Assembly: GCF_004345565.1 (NCBI RefSeq)
Contig: NZ_SLWA01000013.1
Location: 1 to 64,000, forward strand
Reading direction: 5' to 3'
Source of the DNA: Flavobacterium circumlabens
Lineage (GTDB): Bacteria > Bacteroidota > Bacteroidia > Flavobacteriales > Flavobacteriaceae
Length of the DNA stretch: 64,000 nucleotides
Below the pieces are notes generated by a model. It searched no databases and had not been told where the DNA came from. It saw only the letters and a list, made by a program, of their open reading frames with translations. This document shows positions 8,009 through 15,820 of the stretch, piece by piece. How positions within the stretch are numbered: position 1 is the stretch's first letter; each line of letters opens with the position of its first letter. A program made the position numbers and the translations under genes.

Positions 8009-8746
8009 TTAAGCTTTTGTTTTTCGGTTAATCCGATGATATACCGTAAATCGGATAATATCACGATCGTAAAAATCAAGACCGCCTGCACGTCTCTGAA
8101 AGCTTTTTAAATAGCCCAGTTCTAATCCGATATTGGGATTGAAATGATAGCGTAAGGCAATGTAAAAGCGGTTTTGATCGAAGGTATTTCTTTTATTGTC
8201 TTTCCCGTAATTGAATAAAATTTCATCAGAAATAGTTCCTTTTATGCTGCGTTTGTCTTTTTCCCAAAGAGTAAACATCGACTGTAATCGGTATCTGAAT
8301 CGAAAGGAAAAAGAATAATCGTCCAGTAGTTCCGTTTTAGTCGCTTTTTGAATAAAACGTTCTTCAAGCTGTAAACGGTTATGGAAAGTGATTTTTGCTT
8401 TATCAGTAATAAAGGTAATATCCTGCTGGCCCCGGTATTCCGGAACTGAAAAATTAGGGTCGGTATAAGGATCTTGTGTGTTGACATTAAAATAAGCAAA
8501 TCCACCACCTAAATCTATTATTTTAGTGGCTCTGTAACGCCCCTGAATACGTATCACAAAAAGATTTTCATGAACAGGATTGACAAAACTGCGATTGTCA
8601 AACTCAGAGTGAATGGCCCATTTTTCAGTTAGAGGAAAGATATTGTAGTACCGAATCCAGGTCAGGGTTTGTTGATCCGTCTTTGTCTGAGCCAGCAAAA
8701 AGGGACTTGTAAACCCTAAAAGGAATACTATTTGGAGGATTTTCAT
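8009..8746 (-). CDS. DUF2490 family exported protein, probable small outer-membrane barrel
   Basis: 245 residues with a signal peptide ending near residue 19 (FLLGFTSPFLLAQ). The mature part has the DUF2490 pattern: TWIRYYNIFPLTEKWAIHSEFDNR near the start, many amphipathic strands with alternating charged and aromatic residues (RFRYRLQSMFTLW, FYIALRYHFNPNIGLELGY) and a terminal strand IIRFTVYHRI. The role of DUF2490 proteins is not established. It lies tail-to-tail with the preceding barrel gene and upstream of a TonB receptor on the same strand, but a terminator at 8864-8903 separates it from that receptor. Confidence 0.8.
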   Translation of the reverse strand: MKILQIVFLLGFTSPFLLAQTKTDQQTLTWIRYYNIFPLTEKWAIHSEFDNRSFVNPVHENLFVIRIQGRYRATKIIDLGGGFAYFNVNTQDPYTDPNFSVPEYRGQQDITFITDKAKITFHNRLQLEERFIQKATKTELLDDYSFSFRFRYRLQSMFTLWEKDKRSIKGTISDEILFNYGKDNKRNTFDQNRFYIALRYHFNPNIGLELGYLKSFQRRAGGLDFYDRDIIRFTVYHRINRKTKA

Positions 8747-8863
8747 CTAATCTGTATAAATTCAGGCTGCGAATATAGGCAAACCCGATAGTATTTACAG
8801 AAATTAAGATAGGTTTTTAAATTCGTTTTGAAAGCTATTTTGTGATTTTCAATACAGATCTCT

Positions 8864-8903
8864 TATAAAAAAACGGGATACGTTTTAGATGACGCATCCC
8901 GTT
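8864..8903 (-). terminator. Terminator of the TonB-dependent receptor gene
   Basis: On the minus strand AACGGGATGCG pairs with CGTATCCCGTT (one A:C mismatch; arms in 8872-8903) and is followed by seven T residues. It lies about 30 bases past the receptor stop codon. Confidence 0.8.
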
Positions 8904-8932
8904 AATTGCTATTAACAAAAAAACAAAATTGT

Positions 8933-11479
8933 TTACAGAGAATATTTTAAAGTGATACCGTAGGTTCTCTGATCGCCTAAAACACCTGCATATTGTCCTG
9001 TATTTCCTCCTGCAGGTAATAATTGCTCATAATAATCCTTGTTCAGAAGGTTACGTCCCCAGAACTGAACTGATAATCCCTGAGAAGCACGGAAACCTAA
9101 ACGCGCATTAAAAAGGGCATATCCCTGAACTACTAAATATTTTGAAGCAGAAGGACTTGATGAAAATTCAGAACGAGCATAAGAATCAACTGCTACGAAA
9201 ACTTTCCCTGCATTTCCGAAGAATCTTGCATTATCAGAAAGTTCACCGCCTAAAGATCCTGCCCATCTTGATGCACCAGGTAAATTAGTTCCTGAAACGT
9301 CTTTAAACGCTACTGAAGCTCCTGTTTCTTCTAAAGGAAGCGGTGCATTGGTAAACTTCACATATGTACCGTCTGTATAAGTTGCGGCTCCATTGATCGT
9401 TAAATGCTGGCTCACAACAAAACTCGCATCCAGTTCAACACCTCTTACACGAACTTTATCAGCATTGGCAAGATAACCGCGATTGACACCTAATTCTGCT
9501 GCCTGAACGTTAGTTTGGAAATTTTTAATGTCCGTATTAAAGAACGTTAAATTAAAAATTGAGTTTTTAAAAGGAGACGTTTTTACGCCAACTTCATAAT
9601 GATTTACTTCTTCCGGTTTAATTACGGCAAGTTCCAATAAAGGAGCACCAGCTGAATTGGTTGGAAGTCCCGCTACATTGACACCAACCGGTTTGTAACT
9701 TTTTGCAAAAGTAGCATAAGCATTGATTTTGTCTGTAGCTTTAAAAGAAACTGTTAAGTTTCCGGAGAAATCGGTATTGTCTGTATTTGATGCAAAAGCC
9801 TGGTCGCTGTACACTTGTTTTTTCAAAGCAAGTAATGCCGGATCTGTTGTTTGTAATCCTCCGTAAGTGGTACGGGTGTAATCTGCATCTTTTTTATCAA
9901 AGTTATAACGTAAACCTGGCAGTACATGTAAACGTTCTGTAATAGCCCAGTCCAATTGGCCAAATACGGCTGCACTTGATGCTCTTATACGGGCATCTGT
10001 TTTGATTCCGTATCCTTCAAAAAGACCCGGAGTTTTCCATAAATTGCTTGTAGAACTTTGAGAGAATCTCCATTGTGCATTTCCGGATTCTTCCGTACCA
10101 TTGGTTTGTGAAGTCTGATCAATAAAGAATACACCCACAACGCCGCTCAATTTGGAGCTAAGCTGACCTGCATAACGAACTTCTTGTGTAAATTGTGTCT
10201 GTCTTGTAGGGTTTTGAGATAAGGCTAATACCTGCAATCCTGTAAAATCCCTGTCATTTGAAGGATCCCAATTCCAAAAACGCCAGGCCGTAGTAGACGT
10301 AAGTGTTCCACTTCCGATTTTAGTATCAATGTTAAGAGAAATACCGCCCATATCCTGTCCGGAACGCCAAGGCGTATCATGATCAATTTTACGGTCAAAA
10401 GCATTCTGACTTGGTAATTGGTAATTTAAATCGGCTATAATCGCATTAAATTGACGGTAAGGAGCACGTTGAGTAGGAGCAACACCCGCAACAACCTGTG
10501 CATATCCGTCAGGACGCTGTGTTGTAATGTCTGCTGCCAGTATAATATTTGTATTTTCTGTAGGAGTATAAAGTAATTGACCTCTAATTCCCTGATTGTT
10601 GAGTGTATTTGTAGCTCTTCCTGTAGCAACATTGTCAATTAGACCATCACGTTGTGTGCCTGAAAAAGACAAACGACCCGCTATTTTTTTACCCAAAGCT
10701 CCTGTAACAGATGCTTTTGCCTGTAAAAAAGCATAATTTCCGTAACTCACTTCAAAGTCTGCACCAGAGGTAAAACTTGGTTTGCGTGTCGTAATATTAA
10801 AAGCTCCCGAAGTCGTGTTTTTACCAAACAACGATCCTTGTGGTCCGCGCAATACTTCAATTTGTTCTATATCAATAAAATCAAGTGTTGTGGCAGCCGG
10901 ACGGGCATAATAAACACCGTCAACATAAAAACCAACACCAGGATCGATTCCGTCATTGGTAAGTCCGAAAGGTGAACCTAAACTTCTGATATTGATTCCT
11001 GTATTTCTTGGATTTGAAGAGTACAATTGAACAGATGGTACCAGTTCCTTGATACGATTTACGTTGAAAGCACCCGTTTGCTCAGCCTGTTTACCCGTAA
11101 TAACCGAAACGGCAATTGGCACATCCTGAACTTTTTCGATACGGCGTCTTGAAGAAACGACTACTTCTACCAGTTTATTTTCTTCGTTAAGAGTTACCAG
11201 TAAAGGAGTTGCCGGTAAAGAAGAAACATTGTATTCTGCTGTTGTGTAACCTGTGTATTGAATTAAAAGGGTTAAAGGAAGCTTTCCTTGTGTATTGATG
11301 CTGAATTTTCCGCTGGCATCTGTAATGGTACTGAAAGTAGTTCCTTTTATTACAACATTGGCAGCTTCTAAAGGGATGTTTTCATTTGTTGTTACTACAC
11401 CTTCTATGTTTTGAGCGAATGAGATGGAGAATACTAAAAGAGATAATAGGGTAAATATATTTTTTATAGACGTTTTCAT
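8933..11479 (-). CDS. TonB-dependent receptor
   Basis: A full-length 848-residue outer-membrane active transporter. Order: signal peptide (about 1-22, LVFSISFAQ), carboxypeptidase-like regulatory domain (about 24-105), plug domain (about 115-235, with VPIAVSVITG and IEVLRGPQGSLFGKNTTSGAFNITTRKP), then a 22-strand-type barrel to the C-terminus (ending YGITLKYSL). The LRGPQGSLFGKNT plug motif is typical of siderophore- or other small-molecule-type receptors rather than SusC. The substrate cannot be read from sequence. A divergently unlinked Rrf2 regulator lies upstream on the same strand, suggesting control by iron-sulfur or sulfur status (inference). Confidence 0.92.
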   Translation of the reverse strand: MKTSIKNIFTLLSLLVFSISFAQNIEGVVTTNENIPLEAANVVIKGTTFSTITDASGKFSINTQGKLPLTLLIQYTGYTTAEYNVSSLPATPLLVTLNEENKLVEVVVSSRRRIEKVQDVPIAVSVITGKQAEQTGAFNVNRIKELVPSVQLYSSNPRNTGINIRSLGSPFGLTNDGIDPGVGFYVDGVYYARPAATTLDFIDIEQIEVLRGPQGSLFGKNTTSGAFNITTRKPSFTSGADFEVSYGNYAFLQAKASVTGALGKKIAGRLSFSGTQRDGLIDNVATGRATNTLNNQGIRGQLLYTPTENTNIILAADITTQRPDGYAQVVAGVAPTQRAPYRQFNAIIADLNYQLPSQNAFDRKIDHDTPWRSGQDMGGISLNIDTKIGSGTLTSTTAWRFWNWDPSNDRDFTGLQVLALSQNPTRQTQFTQEVRYAGQLSSKLSGVVGVFFIDQTSQTNGTEESGNAQWRFSQSSTSNLWKTPGLFEGYGIKTDARIRASSAAVFGQLDWAITERLHVLPGLRYNFDKKDADYTRTTYGGLQTTDPALLALKKQVYSDQAFASNTDNTDFSGNLTVSFKATDKINAYATFAKSYKPVGVNVAGLPTNSAGAPLLELAVIKPEEVNHYEVGVKTSPFKNSIFNLTFFNTDIKNFQTNVQAAELGVNRGYLANADKVRVRGVELDASFVVSQHLTINGAATYTDGTYVKFTNAPLPLEETGASVAFKDVSGTNLPGASRWAGSLGGELSDNARFFGNAGKVFVAVDSYARSEFSSSPSASKYLVVQGYALFNARLGFRASQGLSVQFWGRNLLNKDYYEQLLPAGGNTGQYAGVLGDQRTYGITLKYSL

Positions 11480-11667
11480 TTTATATTAAGTATATGTGAT
11501 TAGTATAATTTAAATTAAATTTTTTTTACCAACACATACACATTAAAGAAGAATGGTTTTTCACTGTTGTGAATTGACTATTTTGCAAAAGATTTTTCGA
11601 TACATCTGACAGACTGGAATGTACTTTCATAGGTTAGAATTTTGGAATTGTTTGTTAATTTTTTTTG

Positions 11668-11675
11668 CAAATATA
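11668..11675 (-). promoter_or_regulatory. Candidate -7 box of the TonB receptor gene with adjacent inverted repeat
   Basis: The minus strand reads TATATTTG followed by CAAAA, matching TAnnTTTG. No TTG is found at 17-23 bases. Just upstream, CTATAAATATAG (11684-11695) is a short inverted repeat (CTATA-AA-TATAG) that could be an operator for the adjacent Rrf2 regulator; that link is inference. The resulting leader of the receptor mRNA would be about 180 bases. Confidence 0.4.
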
Positions 11676-11716
11676 TATAAATTCTATAAATATAGTATAG
11701 TTTAGAAAATATTTTT

Positions 11717-12130
11717 TTATTTCTTCACCAGTGAGGCAATAGTGATCCCTTCCATAGCTTTTAAAGTTTTGTCTCTAATAAGCACTAAACCATGATGCAG
11801 GCTACATTCTGACTCAGTTTTACAATCGGAGCAGGGTTCGTAAAAGTTTAACGAAGCACAAGGTAAAAGCGCAATTGCACCGTCAAATAAACGATGAATT
11901 TCAGCCAAAGTGATATCATTTTTAGATTTTATCAGATAATATCCGCCAAATTTTCCCTGCTTACTGCTCACAAAACGCCCTCGTTTCAGATCCAGTAAAA
12001 TCTGCTCTAAAAACTTTTTGGGAATGTTGGCACCATCCGCAATTTCTATTGTTTTAGAAATGTGATTTTCGTCCTGTTCTGCTAAATAAAGTAAGGCTTT
12101 AAGGGCATATTTTGCTTTATGTGATAACAT
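11717..12130 (-). CDS. Rrf2 family transcriptional regulator
   Basis: 137 residues, normal for the family. An N-terminal winged helix begins MLSHKAKYALKALLYLA and contains the PKKFLEQILLDLKRGRFVSSKQGKFGGY recognition region in two parts (about 37-64). Four cysteines, C91, C100, C103 and C109 (C-x8-C-x2-C-x5-C), lie in the region where Rrf2 proteins such as IscR bind an iron-sulfur cluster. It is directly upstream of, and codirectional with, a TonB receptor, the most likely target. Sensing of iron-sulfur or sulfur status is inferred from the cysteines only. Confidence 0.88.
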   Translation of the reverse strand: MLSHKAKYALKALLYLAEQDENHISKTIEIADGANIPKKFLEQILLDLKRGRFVSSKQGKFGGYYLIKSKNDITLAEIHRLFDGAIALLPCASLNFYEPCSDCKTESECSLHHGLVLIRDKTLKAMEGITIASLVKK

Positions 12131-12136
12131 CTGTAT

Positions 12137-12171
12137 TGAATTATGAATTATAAATTATGAATTATAAGTTT
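12137..12171. repeat. Heptamer array TGAATTA
   Basis: Five consecutive heptamers read TGAATTA, TGAATTA, TAAATTA, TGAATTA and TAAGTTT. They fill the start of the gap between the Rrf2 gene and the TPM gene. The following bases (12172-12210) hold degenerate GACTG-type repeats. Confidence 0.75.
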
Positions 12172-12214
12172 TGACTGCGACTGTAAACCGTGACTGAATA
12201 CTGCGACTAAAACC

Positions 12215-13042
12215 CTACCAGCCTCCGCTAGAGCCTCCACCTGAGAAACCTCCACCGCCAAAACCACCGCCGAAGCCTCCACCGCCACCACCTGATGATC
12301 CGCCTCCAAAGCCACCGAATCCGCCACCGCCTCCGCTTCTGCCAAGACTACTTAACAGAATTACATCCATCAGGCTCGGACCTCCGCCATTATTGCCTGA
12401 ATTTCCTCCTCCGCCACGTTTATTTCGGGACAGTAAAATTAACACAATTACAACAATTATGATAAAGGGCAATATGGGGAAACTTTTTCCTTTGGCTTGT
12501 TTTCGCTCTCCTTTGAATTTTCCTTTAAAAACATCGATTATAGCATCAGTTCCTTTGTCCAGTCCGTTGTAAAAACTTCCGGCTTTAAATTCCGGAATAA
12601 TTATATTTCGAATTATAGTTCCTCCAAGTCCGGCTGTTAAACGATCTTCAACTCCGTAGCCGGGATTGATCGCTATTTTCTTTTCGGCTTTAGCCAATAA
12701 AATAATAACCCCGTTGTCTTCTTTTGCTGTTCCTCCAATTCCCCAGGTTTGTCCCCATTTGGTTGCTAACTGGCTGACATCTTCACCCTTTAGGCTCTCA
12801 ATGGTAATGACAACTATTTGAGTGGTAGTAGAGTCAGAATACCGTATTAGCTTTTCTTCTAATTGTGCTTTTTCCGTTTTACTTAAAACGTTGGCATAGT
12901 CATAAACTGACGTCTGAAAACTTGGTTTTTCCGGAATTGTAAATTGTGCAAAAATACAAGTAGAGGTAAAAAAGGCTATAAACAGAAAGGATAATTGAAA
13001 AATTCCTTTTGAATTGGATGTTTTGTTTGGGAAAATTTTCAT
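12215..13042 (-). CDS. TPM domain membrane protein (YgcG type) with Gly-rich tail
   Basis: 275 residues. A signal-anchor lies at about 15-33, then the TPM domain (about 45-165, with VYDYANVLS, TTQIVVITIES, WGIGGTAKEDNGVIIL and AINPGYGVEDRL), a transmembrane segment (about 190-207, FPILPFIIIVVIVLILL) and a low-complexity Gly/Ser tail to the end. TPM proteins have been linked to photosystem repair in plants and to acid phosphatase activity, but their bacterial role is unclear. It is the last gene of a minus-strand run LemA, TPM, TPM, an arrangement seen in many bacteria. The Gly-rich tail creates a false Ala/Val-rich frame in another phase. Confidence 0.9.
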   Translation of the reverse strand: MKIFPNKTSNSKGIFQLSFLFIAFFTSTCIFAQFTIPEKPSFQTSVYDYANVLSKTEKAQLEEKLIRYSDSTTTQIVVITIESLKGEDVSQLATKWGQTWGIGGTAKEDNGVIILLAKAEKKIAINPGYGVEDRLTAGLGGTIIRNIIIPEFKAGSFYNGLDKGTDAIIDVFKGKFKGERKQAKGKSFPILPFIIIVVIVLILLSRNKRGGGGNSGNNGGGPSLMDVILLSSLGRSGGGGGFGGFGGGSSGGGGGGFGGGFGGGGFSGGGSSGGW

Positions 13043-13046
13043 TTAT

Positions 13047-13484
13047 TTAACCTTTTGAGATTTCGTTAGATAATTCGTTTGTATCGCCGTCAGACCAAGG
13101 GAAATATTTTTTCAGTTGTTCCCCCGCATTCAGGATGCCGTCAACAATACCTTGTTTAAAATTTCCTGATTTAAATTGTTCCGCCATTGCATCTTTGGTA
13201 CAATCCCAAAAATCGGTTGCAACAACATCATTTATACCTTTATCGCCGCAAATGGCAAAGGTTTTATCTTCGACAGCAAAATAAAATAAAACCCCGTTTT
13301 GTAATTGGGTTTCATCCATTTTTAATTCATGAAAAAGTTCTAAAGCTCTTTCAAACGGAGCTTTAGAACTAGTCTTTTCTATGTGTACTCTAATTTCGCC
13401 AGAAGTATTTTTTTCGGCCACGCGAATCGCTTCAACAATTATTAGTTCTTCATCCTTGGTTAAAAAATCTTCTACTTTTGACAT
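13047..13484 (-). CDS. TPM domain protein, cytoplasmic form without signal peptide
   Basis: 145 residues. The whole protein is one TPM domain: TSGEIRVHIEKTSSKAP, then NGVLFYFAVEDKTFAICGDKGI and a C-terminal helix region. There is no signal peptide or membrane segment, unlike its 275-residue neighbour four bases downstream, so the pair is probably one membrane-anchored and one soluble member. The near-contiguous spacing indicates cotranscription. Confidence 0.9.
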   Translation of the reverse strand: MSKVEDFLTKDEELIIVEAIRVAEKNTSGEIRVHIEKTSSKAPFERALELFHELKMDETQLQNGVLFYFAVEDKTFAICGDKGINDVVATDFWDCTKDAMAEQFKSGNFKQGIVDGILNAGEQLKKYFPWSDGDTNELSNEISKG

Positions 13485-13493
13485 TGAAATTAT

Positions 13494-13545
13494 TTTAGAG
13501 TTTAGATTTCAGATTTTAGATTTCAGACTGAATCTGAAATCTAAA
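13494..13545. repeat. Heptamer array forming a 13-bp hairpin
   Basis: Heptamers TTTAGAG, TTTAGAT, TTCAGAT, TTTAGAT, TTCAGAC (13494-13528) are followed by the same units inverted. TTTAGATTTCAGA (13515-13527) pairs perfectly with TCTGAAATCTAAA (13533-13545) around five bases. It lies in the gap between lemA and the small TPM gene and could affect the shared mRNA. There is no T-run, so it does not look like a terminator. Confidence 0.75.
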
Positions 13546-13572
13546 TCGTTAATCAAAAATATTAAATCTTAT

Positions 13573-14154
13573 TTAGAATTTTACTTCAACTGGTTTGTCA
13601 GCTCCTGTAACTGCTTCGAAATATGGTTTTTCTTTGTAATCTAAGAACCATTTGTTTGGTATAGAAAGGATATAACCGTTATATTCCTGAACTGTTTCAT
13701 TGAAACGTGTTCTCGCTGTTAGAATCTGATTTTCCGTGCTGGCTAATTCGTCTTGTAATTTAAGGAAATTTTCGTTTGCCTTTAATGTTGGATATTGCTC
13801 TACAGAAACCAATAATCTAGATAAAGAGGAAGAAACTCCACTTTGAGCCTGATTAAATTGTGCTAATTGTTCCGGAGTTACATTACTTGGATCAATTGTT
13901 ACAGAGGTTGCTTTTGCACGGGCTTCAATAACTGCTGTTAAAGTTGATTTTTCGAAATCAGCAGCACCTTTTACCGTATTTACTAAATTTCCAATAAGAT
14001 CATTCCTTCTTTGGTATGCCGTTTGTACATTTCCCCATTCTTTATTCACTGCCTGGTTGTATTTTAATCCGGTGTTTTTAATTCCAATCGACCAAAAAGC
14101 GATAATAGCAACTAGTACTACAATAATTCCTACGGGGATTAACCATTTTTTCAT
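13573..14154 (-). CDS. lemA: LemA family protein
   Basis: 193 residues with an N-terminal membrane anchor (about 4-25, WLIPVGIIVVLVAIIAFW) and the LemA helical domain: YNQAVNKEWGNVQTAYQRRNDLIGNLV near residues 33-60, then KSTLTAVIEARAKA, LSRLLVSVEQYPTLKANENF and ENQILTARTRFNETVQEYN. The C-terminus ends with the common FLDYKEKPYFEA pattern. LemA proteins are membrane-anchored helical bundles of unclear function. It heads the LemA-TPM-TPM run and follows the MerR regulator by 44 bases. Confidence 0.94.
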   Translation of the reverse strand: MKKWLIPVGIIVVLVAIIAFWSIGIKNTGLKYNQAVNKEWGNVQTAYQRRNDLIGNLVNTVKGAADFEKSTLTAVIEARAKATSVTIDPSNVTPEQLAQFNQAQSGVSSSLSRLLVSVEQYPTLKANENFLKLQDELASTENQILTARTRFNETVQEYNGYILSIPNKWFLDYKEKPYFEAVTGADKPVEVKF

Positions 14155-14198
14155 ATTTGTTTGATTTAAGTTGGTTTCTAATTTTAATAATAATTATG

Positions 14199-14531
14199 TT
14201 ATAATTCGTTTTTGATTTCTGTTAATTGTGTTTTTATGGACTCTAATTTACGTATTATTTCGAATTTATCTAATGTTTTCTTTTGTCCTTCCTTCAAATG
14301 GGTTTTGGCTCCTTCAAGTGTAAAACCACGTTCTTTTACCAAATGATAAATCAACTGTAGATTGGTAATATCATCCGGTGTAAACATCCTGTTGCCTTTT
14401 GCATTCTTTTTAGGTTTCAGAATATCGAATTCGCTATCCCAAAATCGTATCAAAGATGCATTGACATTAAAGGCTTTTGCAACTTCGCCAATGCTGAAAT
14501 ATCTTTTATCTTTAGAAAGCTCAATATGCAT
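14199..14531 (-). CDS. MerR family transcriptional regulator
   Basis: 110 residues. The N-terminal helix-turn-helix and wing of the MerR family are clear: YFSIGEVAKAFNVNASLIRFWD, then FDILKPKKNAKGNRMFTPDDI and LIYHLVKERGFTLEGAKTHL. A short coiled dimerisation helix ends the protein. There is no effector domain or metal-binding cysteines, as in the short flavobacterial MerR proteins found next to M23 peptidases. It sits between the M23 peptidase and lemA on the same strand, suggesting a role in envelope genes (inference). Confidence 0.9.
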   Translation of the reverse strand: MHIELSKDKRYFSIGEVAKAFNVNASLIRFWDSEFDILKPKKNAKGNRMFTPDDITNLQLIYHLVKERGFTLEGAKTHLKEGQKKTLDKFEIIRKLESIKTQLTEIKNEL

Positions 14532-14579
14532 GATTTATATTTTTCTGTTTTTACTTCAAACTTACTACTTTTTGCAGTG

Positions 14580-15557
14580 TTAATCTAATGACTGGTTTTC
14601 CTGATTGGCCATATGTGAAATGGCAACGTATTCTACTGCCGAAATATTTCCGTAATAAAAATTAAGCGGATTCACTACTTTTCCATCTTTATGCACCTCA
14701 TAATGACAATGAGGCCCTTCAGAACGTCCCGTGCTTCCAACATAACCAATCACATCGCCTCTTTTTACATGTTGTCCGGGTCTGCAGTTGTATTTGCTTA
14801 AATGCGCATACACACTTTCATATCCAAAACCATGCCTGATAACCACATGATTTCCAAAACCTGATGCAGTATTATCAGCTCGTGCCACCACACCATCACC
14901 GGTTGCATACACGGGAGAGCCTGTACTGGCTGTGAAATCCATTCCGTTATGCATTTTTCGCACCTTCGTGAAAGGATCAATTCGATATCCGAAACCGGAA
15001 GCAACCCGTTTTAAATTTTCATTTCGGACTGGCTGAATGGCAGGAATTGCCAAAAGCAAATTTCCTTTGACACTCGCCAGCTTCAAAATCTCATCCAGTG
15101 ATTTGGACTGAATGGCCAATTGTTTCGAGAGTCTATCAATCCGTTTGGTCGTATTCAATACCAATTGCGAATTGTTGTATCCCTCTAAATCTTTGTATCT
15201 CTTCAGGTCCTTAAAACCTGATTTTCTTATAGAATCGGGAATTGAGGCTTTGTTAAAATAAACCCTGTAAATATTATTGTCCCGGTCTTCTATCGCTTCC
15301 GTTACCTCATTAATCTCATCCATTTTTTTATTCAGAATCGAATACTGCAACTTCAAATTTTCAATTTCACGTGACTGCAGACGATCTTTTGGAGTTTCAA
15401 AATAAGGAGTGTTAACTAAAAGAACGAAAACTAAAAAGCCAAACAGCGCTGAGGCCAGTAAAAACAACAATGCATAACCGATTTTGATTCTCTTTCTGGT
15501 TTTTATTTTTGTATAAGCCAGATTTTCTGAGTCGTAATAATATTTTACTTTCGCCAT
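14580..15557 (-). CDS. M23 family peptidoglycan endopeptidase, membrane anchored
   Basis: 325 residues: a cytoplasmic basic segment, one membrane helix (about 25-48, YALLFLLASALFGFLVFVLL), a coiled region (about 60-165) and a C-terminal LytM/M23 domain. Zinc ligands are visible as HNGMD (H and D, about 204-208) and HCHYEVH near 285 (HxH). Accessory motifs include YAHLSKYNCRPGQHV and GYVGSTGRSEGPH. It probably cleaves peptidoglycan peptide cross-links in the periplasm or assists division like NlpD-type proteins. It is divergent from alaS and starts the minus-strand cluster. Confidence 0.93.
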   Translation of the reverse strand: MAKVKYYYDSENLAYTKIKTRKRIKIGYALLFLLASALFGFLVFVLLVNTPYFETPKDRLQSREIENLKLQYSILNKKMDEINEVTEAIEDRDNNIYRVYFNKASIPDSIRKSGFKDLKRYKDLEGYNNSQLVLNTTKRIDRLSKQLAIQSKSLDEILKLASVKGNLLLAIPAIQPVRNENLKRVASGFGYRIDPFTKVRKMHNGMDFTASTGSPVYATGDGVVARADNTASGFGNHVVIRHGFGYESVYAHLSKYNCRPGQHVKRGDVIGYVGSTGRSEGPHCHYEVHKDGKVVNPLNFYYGNISAVEYVAISHMANQENQSLD

Positions 15558-15656
15558 ATTTTAAAATACCCTATTTTTGCAGCTTGTAAAATTGTTAGTC
15601 GAACAAATTTAATAAATGTTTCAGTTGTTCGCCGCTTTTTTTCAAGAATTAAAAAT

Positions 15657-15694
15657 AATTAGATAATGTGTCAATTTGATCATTAGATAATGTC
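15657..15694 (-). repeat. 38-base octamer block, copy 1 (inverted)
   Basis: On the minus strand the 38 bases read as octamers ATTATCTA, ATGATCAA, ATTGACAC, ATTATCTA plus ATT after a leading GAC. It matches the blocks at 40922-40959 and 41082-41119 at most positions. Confidence 0.8.
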
Positions 15695-15740
15695 ATAAAA
15701 CAGAAATTTATTGTTGTGAACGCTAAGTTTTTATTTAAGA

Positions 15741-15820
15741 ATTATTTAATTATCACATTTTCAAATTAACACATTTTTTAATTTTCAAATTTTCACATTA
15801 TCATATTTTCTAATTATAAC
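15741..15820 (+). repeat. Ten tandem octamers ATTNTCNN abutting the alaS start codon
   Basis: The 80 bases before the alaS ATG divide exactly into ten octamers: ATTATTTA, ATTATCAC, ATTTTCAA, ATTAACAC, ATTTTTTA, ATTTTCAA, ATTTTCAC, ATTATCAT, ATTTTCTA and ATTATAAC. All ten begin with ATT and seven have C at position six. The array makes up most or all of the alaS 5' leader. No TAnnTTTG promoter box was found upstream in this gap. Confidence 0.88.

Noticed and set aside
12148..12345. 65-residue Ala/Val/Glu-rich frame
   Set aside because: It is the shifted reading of the Gly-rich tail of the TPM protein and has no independent signal.
15741..15820. CRISPR array
   Set aside because: Units are 8 bases without spacers; it is a short tandem repeat. 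No CRISPR-like 25-45-base repeat and spacer pattern exists anywhere in the window.
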